The notes under the pieces: model-generated
The model's input: only the letters and a program-made list of their open reading frames with translations
The model's database searches: none
Told to the model about the DNA's origin: nothing
Part shown: in pieces, positions 6,374-8,075 of the stretch
Numbering within the stretch: position 1 is the stretch's first letter
How the letters are laid out: every line of letters begins with the position of its first letter
From: Pseudomonadota bacterium
GTDB taxonomy: Bacteria > Pseudomonadota > Gammaproteobacteria > Burkholderiales > Burkholderiaceae_C
Direction of reading: 5' to 3'
Length of the DNA stretch: 8,075 nt
Assembly: GCA_023438115.1 (NCBI GenBank)
Contig: JAEZEB010000225.1
Coordinates: forward strand, 1-8,075
Translations under genes and position numbers: made by a program

Positions 6374-6385
6374 ATGTACGGACAA
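6358..6385 (-). promoter_or_regulatory. Weak candidate promoter of the GntR gene
   Basis: On the minus strand TTGTCC (6380-6385) and CATACT (6358-6363) match the -35 and -10 consensus at 4 of 6 positions each, with a 16-bp spacer. The -35 box overlaps operator site 3, which would give negative autoregulation. The matches are modest; TATTAT (6371-6376) is an alternative -10 but lacks a decent -35. Confidence 0.4.
6375..6384 (+). promoter_or_regulatory. Putative GntR operator, site 3 (regulator/ligase divergent region)
   Basis: TGTACGGACA is identical to sites 1 and 2. It begins one base after the ligase -10 box, so it covers the predicted ligase transcription start, and it overlaps the -35 of the candidate regulator promoter. 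One bound dimer could repress both directions. Confidence 0.75.
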
Positions 6386-6399
6386 CTTAGCACGGCAGC

Positions 6400-7791
6400 A
6401 TGCAGTACGCAACTTACTTCGAAGCGGTCGACGTACCGCGCCTGATGCGCGAATTCCCGGTGGGCGACGCCTTCCTCGCGCGCTTCCGCGGCATGAGCCG
6501 CGACGCGCTGCGCGACCACCAGGAGGCGCTGTTCGCCCGCCAGCTGCGGCGCGCTTGGCAACTCCCGTTCTACCAGCGCCTGTGGGGCGCCGCGGGCATC
6601 ACGCCGGGCGACATCCGCGGCGTCGGCGACATCGCGAAGCTGCCCATGTTCGGCAAGCAGGAAATCATGGAGGCGATCGAGCGCCATCCGCCGCTGGGCG
6701 ACCACCATGGCCGCGAGATTCCCGTGGACGGCAAGATCCTCCCGATGATCCTGCACGCCACCAGCGGCACGACGGGCCGGCCGCAGCCGCTGCTGTTCAG
6801 CCCGCGCACCCGCGAAGTGCACAAGCTGATGCTGGCGCGCGCCTACCTGATGCAGGGCCTGCGCCCGACCGACGTGGTGCATTCGGTGTACGGCCACGGC
6901 CCGGTCAACGGCGGCCACTACATCCGCGAGGCGGTCGTGCACCATACCGGCGCCACGTTCTTCCCCGCGGGCACCGGCGTGGAGACGCCGTCGGTCAAGC
7001 AGGTCGAGTTCATGCGCGACTTCCAGGCGACGGTGATCGTCGGCTTCGCCGACTACATCAAGCGCCTGGCCGACGTGGCGCGCGAAAGCGGCCTCGAGCC
7101 GGGCGTCGACATCAAGGTGCGCATGATCTCCGGGCACCTCGCGAAGGACGCGCGCCAGGCGCTGTCCGACGCCTGGGGCGGGCCCGAGCTGTACGACTGG
7201 TACGGGGTCGGCGACACCGGCCTCATCGCGGCGGAAGGCCCGGACCACGACGGGATGCACGTGATGGAAGATGCGCACTGGGTCGAGATCTGCGACGTCG
7301 ATACCGGTACTCCCATGGCCGAGGGCGAAGCGGGCGACCTGGTGATGACCTGCCTGTTCACCGAGGACATCTTCCCCATCATCCGCTTCAACACGCACGA
7401 CATCACGCGGCTGCTGCCCGGAGCCTCCGCGCTGGACCTGCCCTTCCGCCGCATGGAAGGCTTCCTGGGCCGCAGCGACAGCATGGTCAAGCTGCGCGGC
7501 ATCAACGTGTTCCCGCAGGCGCTGTCCTCCCTGCTGGCCGGCATGCCGGGCTTCAACGGCGAGTACCTGTGCGTGCTGGGCCGCGATGCGGGCGGCCGCG
7601 AGGAACTGAGCGTTCGCATCGAGTGCACCGAACGGGCCGGGGAAGCGCTGGCGCAGCAGTACCGCGAACTCCTGAAGCGCAAGCTCGGCGTGGACGTGCT
7701 GGTGGAACTCGTGGCGCCCAAGTCCCTCTCGCCGCTGACCGGCGTGGAAACGCGGCAGAAGCCGGTGCGCCTGCTGCGCCAGCCCGCATGA
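6400..7791 (+). CDS. Phenylacetate-CoA ligase-like (PaaK-type) adenylate-forming enzyme
   Basis: This 463-residue protein is of the PaaK branch of the ANL superfamily, expected to activate a carboxylic acid with ATP to an acyl-AMP and then a CoA thioester in the cytosol. In order: a PaaK-like N-terminal helical region with FYQRLWGAAGITPGDI (57-72); phosphate-binding loop TSGTTGRPQ (121-129); substrate/adenine region YDWYGVGDTG (265-274); DITRLLPG (334-341), with Asp334 in the ribose-binding position; hinge GFLGRSDSMVKLRGINVFPQAL (354-375), the most typical PaaK feature; and a C-terminal AMP-binding_C_2-like domain with candidate catalytic Lys454 in RQKPVR. Differences from canonical motifs are Gln129 instead of Lys in the phosphate loop and Asp272 where Glu is usual. 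Length is near family norms (about 430-460). The ATG at 6400 is the first start after an in-frame TAG at 6388, but its ribosome-binding site is poor. Its stop overlaps the amidase start. The acid substrate is unknown and need not be phenylacetate. Confidence 0.88.
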   Translation: MQYATYFEAVDVPRLMREFPVGDAFLARFRGMSRDALRDHQEALFARQLRRAWQLPFYQRLWGAAGITPGDIRGVGDIAKLPMFGKQEIMEAIERHPPLGDHHGREIPVDGKILPMILHATSGTTGRPQPLLFSPRTREVHKLMLARAYLMQGLRPTDVVHSVYGHGPVNGGHYIREAVVHHTGATFFPAGTGVETPSVKQVEFMRDFQATVIVGFADYIKRLADVARESGLEPGVDIKVRMISGHLAKDARQALSDAWGGPELYDWYGVGDTGLIAAEGPDHDGMHVMEDAHWVEICDVDTGTPMAEGEAGDLVMTCLFTEDIFPIIRFNTHDITRLLPGASALDLPFRRMEGFLGRSDSMVKLRGINVFPQALSSLLAGMPGFNGEYLCVLGRDAGGREELSVRIECTERAGEALAQQYRELLKRKLGVDVLVELVAPKSLSPLTGVETRQKPVRLLRQPA

Positions 7792-8075
7792 CCGCCCCGC
7801 TGCTGCTGGCCGGCGCCTGCGAGCAGGCACGCGCGATCGCGCGCGGCGAGATCTCCGCCCAGGAATTGCTGGACGCGCAGTACGCGGAGATCGCGCGGCG
7901 CGATCCGCAGGTCCGCGCGTACATCGCGCTGGCGGACCGTCCCGCCACCACGGCGAACCCGCCATCGCAGGCATCGCCACTGGCCGGCAGCACCTTCGCG
8001 GCCAAGGACAACTTCGACGTCGCCGGCCTGCCCACCGCCGCCGGCCTGCGCGCGCTGGCCCGTCCCGCCATCCGC
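7788..8075 (+). CDS. Amidase-signature family enzyme, N-terminal fragment (3' end outside window)
   Basis: The frame from the ATG at 7788 is open to the window end, giving 96 residues. It begins MTAPLLLAGACEQARAIARG, has the usual helical lead-in (ISAQELLDA, RDPQVRAYIAL at 39-49), then PLAGSTFAAKDNFDVAGLPTAAG (64-86). The last segment is the start of the amidase signature: Lys73 of AAKDN is the base of the Ser-cisSer-Lys triad; both serines would lie beyond the window. The family hydrolyses carboxamides to acid plus amine or ammonia, and includes GatA, allophanate hydrolase and aryl or acyl amidases. A GatA role is unlikely because the gene is not beside gatB or gatC and sits in a regulated catabolic operon. 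The start overlaps the ligase stop as ATGA, so translation is probably coupled. Inference: it releases the acid that the ligase activates. Confidence 0.85.
   Translation, partial: MTAPLLLAGACEQARAIARGEISAQELLDAQYAEIARRDPQVRAYIALADRPATTANPPSQASPLAGSTFAAKDNFDVAGLPTAAGLRALARPAIR

Noticed and set aside
6325..7980. N-terminal extension of the GntR frame back through the ligase region
   Set aside because: The frame is open but the translation has no domain, it is antisense to a well-supported ligase, and a good Shine-Dalgarno with tandem ATG lies at 6321-6330 exactly where the winged-helix domain should begin.
1..8075. CRISPR arrays, insertion sequences, tRNA/rRNA genes, phage or toxin-antitoxin genes
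   Set aside because: I saw no regularly spaced repeats, transposase motifs, terminal inverted repeats or structural RNA signatures; base and codon use look uniform across the window.

Overview
This is a high-GC, densely coding window. The codon bias (GC-rich third positions), the tripartite TRAP transporter and the catabolic gene families suggest a betaproteobacterium of the Burkholderiales, perhaps Comamonadaceae or Alcaligenaceae. That placement is inferred from style and gene content; no marker gene proves it. The window looks like one catabolic locus for an unidentified carboxylic acid or amide.

Layout. From 1 to 2452 a plus-strand operon carries the C-terminal part of an MmgE/PrpD-family protein (cut by the window edge), a small single-domain cupin, and a DUF1445/YcsI (D-glutamate cyclase-like) protein that overlaps the cupin by 7 bp. 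A bidirectional-looking hairpin (2488-2511) separates it from a convergent minus-strand TRAP operon that is transcribed P-Q-M from about 5426 down to 2512: periplasmic binding protein, small membrane subunit, large membrane subunit. Upstream of the TRAP operon, and also on the minus strand, is a GntR/HutC-type regulator (5566-6321). Divergent from the regulator is a plus-strand pair: a phenylacetate-CoA-ligase-like (PaaK-type) adenylate-forming enzyme (6400-7791), and an amidase-signature enzyme that starts inside the ligase stop codon (ATGA overlap) and runs off the window.

Regulation. The ten-base word TGTACGGACA (reverse complement TGTCCGTACA) occurs three times. One copy lies inside the spacer of a strong predicted sigma-70 promoter for the TRAP operon, one just downstream of the regulator gene, and one at the predicted transcription start of the ligase gene within the regulator/ligase divergent region. 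It is an imperfect palindrome of the form TGT-N-CG-N-ACA. The simplest reading is that these are operators of the local GntR protein, which would repress transporter, ligase/amidase and itself until an inducer arrives.

Working model (inference): TRAP imports an organic acid or acyl-amide, the amidase releases a free acid, and the PaaK-like ligase converts it to a CoA thioester. The PrpD-like, cupin and DUF1445 proteins act on a related or downstream hydroxy-, unsaturated or amino-acid-derived intermediate. The substrate cannot be read from the sequence.
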